Assembly: GCA_028683855.1 (NCBI GenBank)
Contig: JAQUHA010000020.1
Span: forward strand, 1 to 64,000
Direction of reading: 5' to 3'
DNA from: Desulfuromonadaceae bacterium
Lineage (GTDB): Bacteria > Desulfobacterota > Desulfuromonadia > Geobacterales > Pseudopelobacteraceae
DNA length: 64,000 bases
Part shown: piece after piece, positions 1-8,805 of the stretch
Layout of the letters: each line of letters opens with the position of its first letter
Numbering within the stretch: the first letter of the stretch is position 1
Notes under the pieces: generated by a model
Told to the model about the DNA's origin: nothing
Databases searched by the model: none
Seen by the model: the letters and a program-made list of their open reading frames with translations, nothing else
Translations under genes and position numbers: made by a program

Positions 1-432
1 AAAGGTGAGAGCTCCGCCCCCCGCAGCGGTGACTACAACAGCACCAACCGCAGCTCCGGAGCGAACTTCGGCAAAGGTGAGAGCTCCGCCCCCCGCAGCG
101 GTGACTACAACAGCACCAACCGCAGCGCCGGAGCAAACTTCGGCAAAGGTGAGAGCTCCGCCCCCCGCAGCGGTGACTACAACAGCACCAACCGCAGCTC
201 CGGAGCAAACTTCGGCAAAGGTGACAGCTCCGCCCCCCGCAGCGGTGACTACAACAGCACCAACCGCAGCTCCGGAGCGAACTTCGGCAAAGGTGACAGC
301 TCCGCCCCCCGCAGCGGTGACTACAACAGCACCAACCGCAGCTCCGGAGCAAACTTCGGCAAAGGTGACAGTAGCGCTCCAAAGAGAAGTGATTTTAACA
401 CCTCTACCAGAGAAGATAATTCAAATTTTGTA
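1..432 (+). repeat. 72-bp tandem repeat, five near-identical copies plus one decayed copy
   Basis: Units begin at 1, 73, 145, 217 and 289, each exactly 72 bases, differing at only a few positions (for example GAG/GAC after AAAGGT, and GCGAAC/GCAAAC). A sixth, strongly diverged copy occupies about 361-432. The period is a multiple of three, so copy-number change keeps the cytochrome frame. The near identity suggests recent expansion or homogenisation. Further copies may lie before the window start. Confidence 0.95.
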
Positions 433-927
433 AAAATGGTTGGTGGTTCGCCTAGAGAACCGATGAAAGGTATGAAATACAGTGTTGACAGAAATACCTT
501 TGGTGATGACAGGCGTATTACTGAGGACGATGACACTTTTGGTGGAATTTGTTTAAAGTGTCATGCAAAAGAGAGCTTTGCCGGTAATTCTAAAACAGCC
601 TTGATTCATAGAACAGTAAGCGGTTGGGGTGAGAATAAGGAGCACTCTTTTCCATGCTCGAAATGTCACCAGACTCACAGTTCCGGGTTGCCGAGATTGA
701 TGCAGACTAACTGCTTTCTTGAAGGTCCATCCGGCTTGCGGGAAAATAGTGGGTTAGTCTGGTTACCATACAAGGAAGATACTGAAAATAAGGACGCATC
801 CAATTTAAAAAGAGCTGAAACCTCAAAAAATAAAGTAGTTGGTTGTCATGTAAGGCAGTTTGGGAAAACTGGAACCGGTTCTTCAAATAAACAGGATGGT
901 CAATGGAAAGAACTTACACCATGGTAG
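1..927 (+). CDS. Repeat-bearing multihaem c-type cytochrome, C-terminal part (5' end outside window)
   Basis: Reading frame 1 is open from the first base to the TAG at 925-927, about 308 residues without a start. The first 120 residues are five tandem 24-residue repeats rich in Ser, Gly and Asn (core SSAPRSGDYNSTNRS), followed by one decayed copy. The decayed copy keeps the repeat pattern (SSAP, then DFN) only in this frame, which shows that this frame is the coding one. Two canonical haem c attachment sites follow: CLKCH at 550-564 and CSKCH at 655-669. A late GCH at 841-849 lacks the first Cys of a CXXCH. The segment after the second site (THSSGLPRLMQTNC) resembles the doubled-CXXCH cytochrome family. 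The protein is therefore probably exported and haem-loaded in the periplasm or at the cell surface. The redox partner is unknown. The stop overlaps the next gene by 25 bases. Confidence 0.75.
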   Translation, partial: KGESSAPRSGDYNSTNRSSGANFGKGESSAPRSGDYNSTNRSAGANFGKGESSAPRSGDYNSTNRSSGANFGKGDSSAPRSGDYNSTNRSSGANFGKGDSSAPRSGDYNSTNRSSGANFGKGDSSAPKRSDFNTSTREDNSNFVKMVGGSPREPMKGMKYSVDRNTFGDDRRITEDDDTFGGICLKCHAKESFAGNSKTALIHRTVSGWGENKEHSFPCSKCHQTHSSGLPRLMQTNCFLEGPSGLRENSGLVWLPYKEDTENKDASNLKRAETSKNKVVGCHVRQFGKTGTGSSNKQDGQWKELTPW

Positions 928-1805
928 TAACTTCTTTAGTTACTGTTTTAATCAGTTTTATATTTATGTTGTTAGTCACAACTAAAGATATTGCCTTTGC
1001 CGCTGGTCATAGTGAACTGAACGCATCTAAAGCCACTGAACCGGATCATGGGTTGTATGTTCCTGATGTTGATATGAAATTTATGTATGTACCAGCTGGA
1101 TGTTTTTCGATGGGGGATACTTTCGGTGATGGGCAGGGAGATGAAAAACCGGTTCATGAAGTCTGTCTGGATTCTTACTACATGGGGGAATATGAAGTAA
1201 GCAATGCTCAGTTTAGAATGTACAATCCTGATCATTCAAGTGGCTCATATGAGGGTAATACTTTAAACAATGATGACCAGCCGGTTGGAAGTGTCTCCTG
1301 GTATGACGCAGCCGGATATGCAGATTGGCTCACAAAGAAAACTGGCAGATATTTCCGGCTTCCTACTGAGGCTGAATGGGAATACGCAGCCAGAGGTGGC
1401 ACCAATGGCCGTAATTTTTGGGATGCGGATCCTGTCGGAGCCTGCCGGTACACAAATGGTGCAGATCTTACCGCAAAGTCTCAATGGCAGGCTTGGGCTA
1501 CTACTGATTGTAATGATGGTTTTAAAGTTTCAGCACCAGTTGGCAGTTTTAAGCCTAATTCGTATGGCTTATATGATTTGATGGGAAACGCCTGGGAATG
1601 GACAAATGATTGGTACGATCCCGAGTACTATTTCAAGAGCCCAGTAAATAACCCACGTGGATCATCAACAGGTTCTCTCAGAATTCCGCGCGGAGGTGGA
1701 TGGGGCAACGCTTCAGAATGCGTTAGAGTTTCTGACCGTAATGGTTTTGTTCCAGATTTCCGGGTTCTGTTTCTTGGCTTTCGTCTTGTCTCTCCTTTCA
1801 AATAA
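903..1805 (+). CDS. Exported SUMF1/FGE-fold protein (copy 1)
   Basis: 300 residues. An N-terminal hydrophobic segment (about residues 7-33, ending AFAAG) looks like a signal peptide. The rest is a single formylglycine-generating-enzyme-like (SUMF1) domain: FMYVPAGCFSMGD at the start, EYEVSNAQF, RLPTEAEWEYAARGG in the middle, LYDLMGNAWEWTNDWY, and RGGGW...LGFRLV at the end. The paired catalytic Cys of true FGE, expected shortly after the GGSW motif, is not present in register: Asn is found where the first Cys should be and the only Cys is shifted. Sulfatase activation is therefore unlikely, and a structural or binding role is more probable. The start at 903 has an AGGA 7 bases upstream; ATG at 921 is the alternative. 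It overlaps the cytochrome gene and is followed 25 bases later by a second SUMF1 gene. Confidence 0.85.
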   Translation: MERTYTMVVTSLVTVLISFIFMLLVTTKDIAFAAGHSELNASKATEPDHGLYVPDVDMKFMYVPAGCFSMGDTFGDGQGDEKPVHEVCLDSYYMGEYEVSNAQFRMYNPDHSSGSYEGNTLNNDDQPVGSVSWYDAAGYADWLTKKTGRYFRLPTEAEWEYAARGGTNGRNFWDADPVGACRYTNGADLTAKSQWQAWATTDCNDGFKVSAPVGSFKPNSYGLYDLMGNAWEWTNDWYDPEYYFKSPVNNPRGSSTGSLRIPRGGGWGNASECVRVSDRNGFVPDFRVLFLGFRLVSPFK

Positions 1806-1830
1806 CAGTATCCGATTTGGGGACACTTAG

Positions 1831-2640
1831 ATGCTTAATATAATAAGTATATCCATAATTTGCCTGTTAGTATTCTTCTCCATCTCTAACCAACATATAT
1901 TTATTGCGGAAGCTTTGGCTGCTAATAAAAATTCAGACACATCTTCAACCATGCCAATAGTTAACTCCAAAAATATGCAGACCGGCATGGAATTCGTTTT
2001 TGTCCCTGGTGGGTGCTTTACAATGGGATCTGAAAAAGGGAATCTGAATGAGAAGCCGGTTCATCAAGTTTGCCTTTCTGACTTCTTTATTGGGAAATAT
2101 GAAGTGACACAAGGAGATTGGCAAAGGGTGATGGGCTACAATCCATCAAAATTCAAATCATGTGGTGATAGTTGTCCGGTAGAACAGGTAGGGTGGAACG
2201 AAGCACAGGAGTTTATTCGTAAATTAAATAATATGACCGGTAAAACTTATTATCTCCCTACTGAGGCAGAATGGGAATATGCTTGCAGGAGCGGTGGGAA
2301 AAGTGAACTTTACTGTGGTGGTGAAAATATTACTGATTTAGCATGGCAAGACAGAAATGTTTCAGGTGGAACTCATCCTGTAGGTTTGAAAGCACCCAAT
2401 GGAATTGGTGCTTATGATATGAGTGGCAACGTATGGGAATGGGTAGAGGATTGGAGTGGCGACTACTTAGATATTGATCAACAGGATCCCGCCGGTCCTT
2501 CGTCAGGTTCTTCGCGAGTGAGGAGGGGGGGGAGTTGGCATTATGGCGCAAATCAGGCGCGTTCAACCTGGAGAAGCAGCGGTTATCCTGATGATCAGGC
2601 TTTTGATCTAGGTTTCAGGATAATGTATCCAGGCCCGTGA
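1831..2640 (+). CDS. Exported SUMF1/FGE-fold protein (copy 2)
   Basis: 269 residues with a signal-peptide-like start (hydrophobic to about residue 30, AEALAA). The SUMF1 domain runs from about residue 50: GMEFVFVPGGCFTMGS, IGKYEVTQGDWQRVMGYNPS, LPTEAEWEYACRSGG, AYDMSGNVWEWVEDW, RRGGSWHYGANQARSTWR and LGFRIMYPGP. No Cys follows GGSW, so the FGE active-site pair is missing. Two pairs of Cys near residues 110-115 and 155-165 could form disulfides in the periplasm. A GGGGA ribosome site lies 7 bases before the ATG. It is probably cotranscribed with copy 1. The two proteins are only distantly similar, so this is not a recent duplication. Confidence 0.85.
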   Translation: MLNIISISIICLLVFFSISNQHIFIAEALAANKNSDTSSTMPIVNSKNMQTGMEFVFVPGGCFTMGSEKGNLNEKPVHQVCLSDFFIGKYEVTQGDWQRVMGYNPSKFKSCGDSCPVEQVGWNEAQEFIRKLNNMTGKTYYLPTEAEWEYACRSGGKSELYCGGENITDLAWQDRNVSGGTHPVGLKAPNGIGAYDMSGNVWEWVEDWSGDYLDIDQQDPAGPSSGSSRVRRGGSWHYGANQARSTWRSSGYPDDQAFDLGFRIMYPGP

Positions 2641-2666
2641 AGCCAATATCTTTTGCTTCTAAAATG

Positions 2667-2682
2667 CTCATTTTGAAATGAG
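2667..2682. terminator. Weak inverted repeat between convergent genes
   Basis: CTCATTT and AAATGAG face each other with only two bases between them, in the 152-base gap between the convergent SUMF1 copy 2 gene (+) and the gene at 2793-3662 (-). It is AT-rich without a clear T tract, so a terminator role is only suggested. No gene is seen in this gap. Confidence 0.3.
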
Positions 2683-2792
2683 TATATATTTGTATCTCTG
2701 CTAAAAAGTTGATATGAAATACAGTATATAAACACTGAGATGCCCAGATACACGAAGCTTTTTGCATAACTCCCCTGAAAAACCTTTACTAC

Positions 2793-3662
2793 TTACTGAT
2801 TTTGTAGATTTCCGGTGTTCTCCCAGGTTCGCTCAATTTTACCAATGCTTTTAAGCCCTTTTCCGGTGAATTTATCAACCTTCAATATTACACCCCTTAA
2901 TATTTTTTTCTGCTGTACGGTGACTTCAACTGGAGGGTACTCTTTTGTTGCGTTTTGATATTCACCAACATCCGGAGTTCCTCCACCTATAACACCTCTT
3001 ACCTTTAAATAATAAGTTCCACCCTCATAGAGTCGTAGTTGAAACCTTCCTTTTTTATCCGTTCTATCAGATACATAAGAGGGTCTGCCAAATGCGTTGG
3101 GATTTAGATAGGCAAAAACGACGGCTCTTTCAATCGCTTTATCCTCCATATTGGTAACAGTTCCTTCTATTGCCGTAATGCCTTTGCTATGCGCTACTTT
3201 TTTGGGTGACCAGACATTCGATTTTAGTAGTGTTCCCAGATTAATTTCAGACCCTGCATCAACAGTTACAGGTTTTGCCTTTAGCATATTATCCCCATGA
3301 AAATAGAGGTACTCTTTCTCATTGGGTGGGCCTATTTCACCATTAGGTTTTTTTTGGGCGATCATCAAATAGTAGGTACCTTCAGGCACATCAATAATGA
3401 AATTACCTTTGGTATCAGTACCCGAGATCATATCAGGAATACGCCAATAGTTATAAGGGTGTGGAGGAGGTCCCATATCTTTGTTAAATAATAGTACAAC
3501 CCCGTTTGACATCGGTTTTTTGGGATTAATCATTGCCCGCCCGGAGAGAGTTCCGCTAGTCACAGTTGGTGTCTCCTGCTCAGCGGTAGGCGTTATAGAT
3601 TCAGCAAATACAAGTGTCGGTAACATAAGAAAAAGAATGAGCTTTATGGTGATGAGCTTCAT
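2793..3662 (-). CDS. Exported protein with two carboxypeptidase-regulatory-like domains
   Basis: 289 residues with a signal peptide (MKLITIKLILFLMLPTLVFA). Two beta-sandwich repeats of the carboxypeptidase-regulatory-like type follow: about residues 37-105 (GTLSGRAMI...GTDTKGNFIIDVPEGTYYL) and 160-235 (AIEGTVTN...DRTDKKGRFQLRLYEGGTYYL). Both carry the 'TDxKGxF...GTYYL' signature. No enzymatic domain is attached. Such modules are known as structural or carbohydrate-binding-like units in surface proteins, so a cell-envelope role is inferred. The start is supported by a perfect AGGAGG (3669-3674 on the complement) six bases upstream. It is third in a minus-strand run after a SUMF1 protein and a methyltransferase, with 24-base spacing. 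Confidence 0.75.
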   Translation of the reverse strand: MKLITIKLILFLMLPTLVFAESITPTAEQETPTVTSGTLSGRAMINPKKPMSNGVVLLFNKDMGPPPHPYNYWRIPDMISGTDTKGNFIIDVPEGTYYLMIAQKKPNGEIGPPNEKEYLYFHGDNMLKAKPVTVDAGSEINLGTLLKSNVWSPKKVAHSKGITAIEGTVTNMEDKAIERAVVFAYLNPNAFGRPSYVSDRTDKKGRFQLRLYEGGTYYLKVRGVIGGGTPDVGEYQNATKEYPPVEVTVQQKKILRGVILKVDKFTGKGLKSIGKIERTWENTGNLQNQ

Positions 3663-3686
3663 AAATAGCCTCCTGAATTGTTGTAA

Positions 3687-4355
3687 TTATATTTTTGTAA
3701 AGAGCAAAAAATCCTGAGAGGGTATGAAAAAAAAGTCTGCCTCCAAGACAAAACCGGCTTTCAGGGCTTCGCTTATAACTAAATCCTTCGGTATCATTCT
3801 CTGCGGAGGAGGTGCTCCGGAAATCTCCGCTTTGCTATTAAAGGAAATAATGGCAAGACGCCCACTGTTTTTGAGACTCTGTTTTAGTCGTATTAAATAA
3901 TCTACACGATTTTCAATGAAGAGGTATGTATCACAGATGAAAACAAGATCTACTGAAGATTTGGGAATAAGAGGATCCTCAGCTTTTGAGTGAATCGTAA
4001 CAATATTTTCCAGATTCTCTTTTTTTGCGCGTTTTTCTATGGAATTTACCATAGTTCGATCAATGTCTGAAGCGTAAATAACCCCTTTTTTCCCTACTTT
4101 TCTTGCAAATCTTATTGTGAAAAACCCTGTTCCAGCCCCTATATCCGCTATTGAATTACCAGGTTTGATGAGAAGATATTCCATTACTTTGTCAGGATTC
4201 TGCCATTCATTACGTCTGGGGTCATCCATATAGGCTGATGGAACTGATGAATAAAAATTATCATTCCTCTCTGCTGAAGCGGTGTTTGAAAACCATATAT
4301 AAATTATAAGATGAGTTATGAGAGTTAAAAGCAGCATTTTGCGGATTGTATTCAT
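3687..4355 (-). CDS. Exported class I SAM-dependent methyltransferase-like protein
   Basis: 222 residues. The N terminus (MNTIRKMLLLTLITHLIIYIWF..NTASAE) is a likely signal peptide. A Rossmann methyltransferase domain follows: motif I ADIGAGTGFFTIRFAR near residue 70, an acidic end of strand 2 (ASDID), VDLVFICDTYLF (motif IV region) and a lineage-typical EWQNPDKVMEYLLIKPG lead. Many Gram-negative genomes carry methyltransferase-fold proteins with apparent signal peptides. The substrate is unknown, and it is unclear how a periplasmic enzyme would get S-adenosylmethionine. An AAGGATC ribosome site precedes the ATG. It sits between the SUMF1 copy 3 gene (26-base gap) and the two-domain exported protein (24-base gap), implying one envelope-related operon. 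Confidence 0.75.
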   Translation of the reverse strand: MNTIRKMLLLTLITHLIIYIWFSNTASAERNDNFYSSVPSAYMDDPRRNEWQNPDKVMEYLLIKPGNSIADIGAGTGFFTIRFARKVGKKGVIYASDIDRTMVNSIEKRAKKENLENIVTIHSKAEDPLIPKSSVDLVFICDTYLFIENRVDYLIRLKQSLKNSGRLAIISFNSKAEISGAPPPQRMIPKDLVISEALKAGFVLEADFFFIPSQDFLLFTKI

Positions 4356-4381
4356 ATCAGATCCTTGAAGATATTAATTGA

Positions 4382-5212
4382 TTAAGGCAGTGTAGAAACC
4401 AAACGAAAGCCCAGAAAACTGCTGCTGAAGTCAGGTTCAGCAAAATCTCTGTAGGTAGTGCGTGCGCCACGTTGGTCATAGAACCAGCTGCCACCTCTGA
4501 AAACCCGCTTTGTTCCTGATTCAGGGCCAACCGGATTGGCAATCGGACTTGTTCTGTAATACCCTTTGTTAAACCAATCTCCGACCCATTGCCAGACGTT
4601 ACCGCTCATATCGTATAAGCCAAGACCGTTAGGCTGTTTCTGACCTACAGCGTGTGTGCTGTTGCCAGAATTAGATAAGTACCAGGCAAAATTATCTATG
4701 TTGTCACCCCCTGCAAATTTCTCCTGTTTACCGGCACTTCTAGCTGCATATTCCCACTCAGCTTCAGTCGGCAGGCGGTACTTTATACCCGTTTTTTTAG
4801 ATAACCATGCTGCGTAGGCATCAGCATCATTCCAGCTTACGCATACGGCGGGATGATTCTCTTCCTGGTTAAAACCGGGTGAACGCCAGTTGGCAGATGG
4901 CATTTTTTCCCAGAAAGTACCGTTATAAATATAGCAGCCTAAACTCTTTTCAGCATCGGTAATGAAATCTGTTTCTGCTACAAATTGTTTGAACTCACGG
5001 CGGGTGACTGTGAGACTTGAAATAGAGAAACTGTCAAGACAGACTTTATGTACAGGCATCTCAGTGTGGTATGGATCTTCAAAGGTGTTACCCATGAGAA
5101 AGCATCCTGCAGGAACCTGGATAAATCTCTCAGTATATTTCCCTTTATCAGATGCTATTGCTGAACCGTATAGAATCTTTATAATCAGAAATGATAGGAT
5201 CAAATATTTCAT
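4382..5212 (-). CDS. Exported SUMF1/FGE-fold protein (copy 3)
   Basis: 276 residues from the ATG at 5212. This start is preferred over one 14 codons upstream because it begins a clean signal peptide (MKYLILSFLIIKILYGSAIA) and has GGAAGGTG about nine bases before it. The SUMF1 domain shows FIQVPAGCFLMGNTFEDP, PVHKVCLDSFSIS, HPAVCVSWNDADAYAAWLSK, RLPTEAEWEYAARS, LYDMSGNVWQWVGDWF and RGGSWFYDQRGARTTYRD, ending LGFRLVSTLP. No Cys follows GGSW, so the FGE catalytic pair is absent. It is the first gene of a three-gene minus-strand operon with an exported methyltransferase and a carboxypeptidase-regulatory-like protein. The function is unknown; partner binding through the variable C-terminal face is one possibility. 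Confidence 0.85.
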   Translation of the reverse strand: MKYLILSFLIIKILYGSAIASDKGKYTERFIQVPAGCFLMGNTFEDPYHTEMPVHKVCLDSFSISSLTVTRREFKQFVAETDFITDAEKSLGCYIYNGTFWEKMPSANWRSPGFNQEENHPAVCVSWNDADAYAAWLSKKTGIKYRLPTEAEWEYAARSAGKQEKFAGGDNIDNFAWYLSNSGNSTHAVGQKQPNGLGLYDMSGNVWQWVGDWFNKGYYRTSPIANPVGPESGTKRVFRGGSWFYDQRGARTTYRDFAEPDFSSSFLGFRLVSTLP

Positions 5213-5433
5213 CTGTTGTACACCTTCCGACAATAAGGTTATTAAACATAACATCTGTGAATATGCGAGTCAATCCGGTTGTCCTCAAGCTGTTAATTGG
5301 ATCTCTGGTGTAGATTTGGAAAAATCAGCCTACTTCATTTTCAATGATTGAATAGAGCATGGCATATCAAAGAAATATGTGACATAATCAACCGCTTAAA
5401 AACCGTATGACTATGAAAGGAAGATTGTAAAAA

Positions 5434-6603
5434 ATGGGAGTTTACGCAAATACAGTCAGTATTACCCAGTTTGTCGTTACTGGTGAACTGCCGCGATCAG
5501 ACCAGTTCGACTGGTTTTCACAAAAATTGAGCGCACGTGGGTTCCAGTCAATTGAGAATTCAGCGGAAGAATCATCCGAAGGCTGGGTGCTCGTAGATAA
5601 GCCGGATGATGTGTCATTCACCTTGCCGTCTGATTTCTGGAGGGACAACTATCTTGTATTTTCATTAAGGAAGGATCAGCGAAAAATTCCTGCGGCAGTT
5701 CTCAAATCCCATTCAGGGCGGGAAGAGAGTGCTTTTCTCGCACAGAACCCGAATTTACGCCGTACCCCAAAACATAAACGGGAAGAGATAAAAGAACAGG
5801 TTCAACTCCGGCTGCTTTTGAAATGTCTTCCGGTGCCATCCAGCGTTGATGTCGTCTGGGATCTCAAAAGCGGTGTGCTTACCCTTTTCAGTCTTGGCAC
5901 AAAAGTTATTGAGCGTTTTGAGGACTTATTCCGGAAAACATTTGATGGGTGCAGTCTTGTTATAATTCACCCGTTCGCTCGAGCGCAGAAATTACTCGAA
6001 GGTCAGATGCTTGACGCCTTGAATGCCGCCAACCAATCAGGTTCTGATGCCGTTGTCGCTCTGATTCGCGATAATCAGTGGCTTGGCTGGGAATTCATGC
6101 TCTGGCTGCTGCAACGCGGAGTCAATGGTGAGGGGGAGTTTTCAGTCTGTTCACCAGGGCATTTTGCCTATGATGAAAAATTTTCTGCCTGGATCGATGA
6201 CAAGATCCAGTTTCAGGGTGGTGGTGAAGAGGGTGGAATACAGAAAGTTACTGTCTCCGGTTCACAGGACAGCTATCTTGAAGCAATTTCCGCACTAAAA
6301 GGCGGCAAAAGGATAACCAGTGCCACAATCTGCATGGAGAAGGATGAGAACCCGTGGAAACTCACTCTTAAGGGTGACACTTTTGGATTTTCATCGTTCA
6401 GGTGCCCCCAGGTTCGGGTTGAAAAGGATGCCACGGTTGATCAGATGAGTGAGCGGGAAGCGGTGTTCTATGAGCGAATTTTTCTGATGGATCAGGGTAT
6501 TCAGCTGTTTGACAGTCTTTACAGGGCATTTTTGCTGGAGCGTTTATCCGGCAGCTGGAATGATCGCTTAGTGGCAATTCAGGCATGGCTGGCCGGGGAG
6601 TAG
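5434..6603 (+). CDS. rdgC: RdgC-family recombination-associated protein
   Basis: 389 residues. The central segment (residues about 48-190: [71 protein letters not shown]) follows the RdgC pattern of lysine-rich helices followed by a W-D strand. RdgC forms a ring on double-stranded DNA and modulates RecA-dependent recombination in gamma-proteobacteria. This form is longer than the roughly 300-residue enterobacterial one, mainly in the second half. AAAGGAAG lies shortly before the ATG. The gene ends four bases before obgE and probably leads an rdgC-obgE-proB operon. The family assignment rests on motif order recalled from memory, so another RdgC-superfamily nuclease-like protein remains possible. 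Confidence 0.75.
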   Translation: MGVYANTVSITQFVVTGELPRSDQFDWFSQKLSARGFQSIENSAEESSEGWVLVDKPDDVSFTLPSDFWRDNYLVFSLRKDQRKIPAAVLKSHSGREESAFLAQNPNLRRTPKHKREEIKEQVQLRLLLKCLPVPSSVDVVWDLKSGVLTLFSLGTKVIERFEDLFRKTFDGCSLVIIHPFARAQKLLEGQMLDALNAANQSGSDAVVALIRDNQWLGWEFMLWLLQRGVNGEGEFSVCSPGHFAYDEKFSAWIDDKIQFQGGGEEGGIQKVTVSGSQDSYLEAISALKGGKRITSATICMEKDENPWKLTLKGDTFGFSSFRCPQVRVEKDATVDQMSEREAVFYERIFLMDQGIQLFDSLYRAFLLERLSGSWNDRLVAIQAWLAGE

Positions 6604-6607
6604 TTTG

Positions 6608-7624
6608 ATGAGATTTATAGATGAAGTCACTTTATTTGCATCTTCAGGTCATGGCGGAGCAGGGTGTGTTGCCTTCCGGCATGAAAAGTTCATCGAATTC
6701 GGTGGTCCGAGCGGTGGAGATGGCGGTAAAGGTGGAGATGTGATTTTTGAGGCTGTTTCAGGACTGTCAACTCTGCTGGAGCTGCGTCACAGACCTCATC
6801 AGAAGGCTGAGAATGGCCATAACGGAATGGGAAAGAACCGGCATGGTGCCGGTGGTAAGGATCTGCTGCTGAAAGTACCGGTCGGAACGGTTATCAAGGA
6901 TGCCGAAACCGGAGATATTCTGGCTGATCTGACTGAAAGCGGTTGTCAGGTAGTACTGCTTAAAGGTGGGAGAGGGGGGCAGGGGAATGCCCGCTTTGCC
7001 ACTGCCACCAACAAGGCGCCAAAATTTGCCCAGCCCGGCGAAGAGAATGAAGAGCGCAAGCTCAGGCTTGAGTTGAAGCTTATGGCGGATGTCGGGTTAT
7101 TGGGGCTGCCAAACGCTGGTAAATCTTCGCTTATCAGTAAAGTTTCAGCAGCACGACCCAAGATTGCCGATTACCCATTCACCACCATGGTTCCCTCTCT
7201 CGGAGTAGTGCCGTACAAAGATTATCGCTCTTTTGTTATGGCCGATATTCCGGGAATCATCGAAGGGGCCCATGATGGAGCCGGGCTCGGCCACCGCTTT
7301 CTTAAACATCTTGAGAGATCAGGCATTCTGCTGCATCTAGTCGATATTTCCTGGATGCCGGAACGTGATCCCAAAGCCGAGTATGAGTCGATAAACAAGG
7401 AACTGGCTCTCTTCAGCCCTGAACTGGCTGCCAAGGGTCAGATTGTTGTTATTACAAAACTTGATCTCCCCCAGACGAGAGAACAGCTCCCGGCTCTTAA
7501 AGCCTGGTTTGAATCAAAGGGGGTCAAGGTATTTCCTGTCTCATCTGCGACTGGTGAAGGAATTGAGCGGCTGCTTGACGAAATCGCCAGATGTCTGTGG
7601 GGAAAGCCGGAAGAGGTGTGGTAA
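6608..7624 (+). CDS. obgE: Obg/CgtA GTPase
   Basis: 338 residues from the ATG at 6608; the TTG three bases earlier is a less likely start because Obg proteins begin MxFxDE. The glycine-rich Obg fold occupies residues 1-157 ([27 protein letters not shown]). The GTPase domain has G1 GLPNAGKSS, a G2 TT within [13 protein letters not shown]3 [17 protein letters not shown]4 TKLD and G5 SSATGEG. The protein binds the 50S ribosomal subunit and couples ribosome assembly to growth. It lacks a long C-terminal extension. The stop codon overlaps the proB start by one base (TAATG), so translation is probably coupled. Confidence 0.97.
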   Translation: MRFIDEVTLFASSGHGGAGCVAFRHEKFIEFGGPSGGDGGKGGDVIFEAVSGLSTLLELRHRPHQKAENGHNGMGKNRHGAGGKDLLLKVPVGTVIKDAETGDILADLTESGCQVVLLKGGRGGQGNARFATATNKAPKFAQPGEENEERKLRLELKLMADVGLLGLPNAGKSSLISKVSAARPKIADYPFTTMVPSLGVVPYKDYRSFVMADIPGIIEGAHDGAGLGHRFLKHLERSGILLHLVDISWMPERDPKAEYESINKELALFSPELAAKGQIVVITKLDLPQTREQLPALKAWFESKGVKVFPVSSATGEGIERLLDEIARCLWGKPEEVW

Positions 7625-8745
7625 TGAGGAAGGGTGTTCTTAAGCCGGTCAGGCGGGTTGTTATAAAGATAGGGAGCAGAGTGCTTACGGATGATGAGGG
7701 AAACCTCGATCTGGCTGTTTTTGGCAGAATCTGCGACGAAATTGCAAAGTTGCGTAAACAGGGGTTGGAAGTTGTCATGGTATCATCCGGTGCTATTGCT
7801 GCCGGTAGAAGCGAACTTGGTCTTACAGATAAGCCGCGTACCATACCTCATAAACAGGCGGCGGCAGCAGTCGGGCAGACAAGATTGATGGAGGCGTATC
7901 AGAGCTCCTTTGCCCCTTATAAGCTGAAAACGGCGCAGGTGCTCCTGACAAGCGAAGATCTCGGCAGCAGACAGCGTTTTCTTAATGCCCGTGCAACTAT
8001 TGAGGCACTACTCGGATTTGGTATAATTCCGATAATAAATGAAAACGATACCGTTGTTGTTGATGAGATCAAGTTTGGCGATAATGATAATCTTTCAGCA
8101 CTGGTAACCAATGTTGCTGAAGCTGATCTGCTCCTTATTTTAACCGATATTGACGGGTTTTACAGCGCAGATCCAAACCTTGTTCCTGATGCGAAGCTTA
8201 TTACTCTTGTCAATGGGATTACCCGTGAAGTCGAGCGGGCTGCAGGTGGTTCCGGCTCATCAGTTGGTACCGGCGGCATGGCAACAAAAGTTGCGGCAGC
8301 TAAAAAGGCAGGTAAGAACGGGGTCTCCACGATTATGGTTTGCGGTAAGCAGAGTGGTGTCATTGTTTCCGCCCTGAATGGTGACGATGTCGGGACCCTC
8401 TTTCTCGCTTCCGGTGTCGGGCTTAATCGTCGCAAACACTGGATTGCTTATACTCTGAAGCCTGTTGGTAGAATTGTAGTTGATGACGGGGCTAGAAATG
8501 CGCTTCTCAAAAGAGGTAAAAGTCTCCTTCCATCCGGAATAGTTTCTCTTGATGGTCGCTTTGAAAGAGGAGCATGTGTGAAGTTGTGCGATTCAGACGG
8601 GGTTGAATTTGCCAGGGGGTTGTCAGATTATTCAAGTTCGGAGTCAGCGAGGCTTATCGGGTGCAAAAGTTCTGAAATAGAAGCTATACTTGGTTATCAC
8701 TATGGCGATGTGATCGTTCACAGAGATAATATGGTTCTGCTTTAA
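7624..8745 (+). CDS. proB: Glutamate 5-kinase (proline biosynthesis)
   Basis: 373 residues. The amino-acid-kinase domain contains [53 protein letters not shown] and [15 protein letters not shown]-terminal PUA domain starts near residue 280 ([14 protein letters not shown]). The enzyme phosphorylates glutamate in the first step of proline synthesis and is usually feedback-inhibited by proline through the kinase domain. The ATG overlaps the obgE stop. proA, the usual next gene, is not downstream: a strong hairpin and a convergent gene follow. Confidence 0.97.
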   Translation: MRKGVLKPVRRVVIKIGSRVLTDDEGNLDLAVFGRICDEIAKLRKQGLEVVMVSSGAIAAGRSELGLTDKPRTIPHKQAAAAVGQTRLMEAYQSSFAPYKLKTAQVLLTSEDLGSRQRFLNARATIEALLGFGIIPIINENDTVVVDEIKFGDNDNLSALVTNVAEADLLLILTDIDGFYSADPNLVPDAKLITLVNGITREVERAAGGSGSSVGTGGMATKVAAAKKAGKNGVSTIMVCGKQSGVIVSALNGDDVGTLFLASGVGLNRRKHWIAYTLKPVGRIVVDDGARNALLKRGKSLLPSGIVSLDGRFERGACVKLCDSDGVEFARGLSDYSSSESARLIGCKSSEIEAILGYHYGDVIVHRDNMVLL

Positions 8746-8758
8746 AGAGTATATTAAG

Positions 8759-8790
8759 TCCTCAGAGAAATTATAATCTCTGAGGATTTA
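8759..8790. terminator. Terminator hairpin between convergent proB and the 8806-10104 gene
   Basis: A perfect 10-base inverted repeat, TCCTCAGAGA (8759-8768) and TCTCTGAGGA (8777-8786), with an 8-base AT-rich loop, followed by TTTAAT on the + strand. It sits between convergent genes and can serve both strands. Confidence 0.75.
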
Positions 8791-8805
8791 ATAGTTAAAG
8801 TCCGG

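Noticed and set aside
5..433. Open frame of 142 residues, Pro/Ala/Thr-rich tandem repeat
   Set aside because: It is the +1 shadow of the frame 1 cytochrome repeat. It loses the repeat pattern in the decayed copy and ends without any domain, while frame 1 continues into haem motifs.
4962..5351. Open frame of 129 residues on + over the SUMF1 copy 3 start
   Set aside because: It is mostly antisense to the signal peptide and first domain of the SUMF1 gene and shows no family resemblance.
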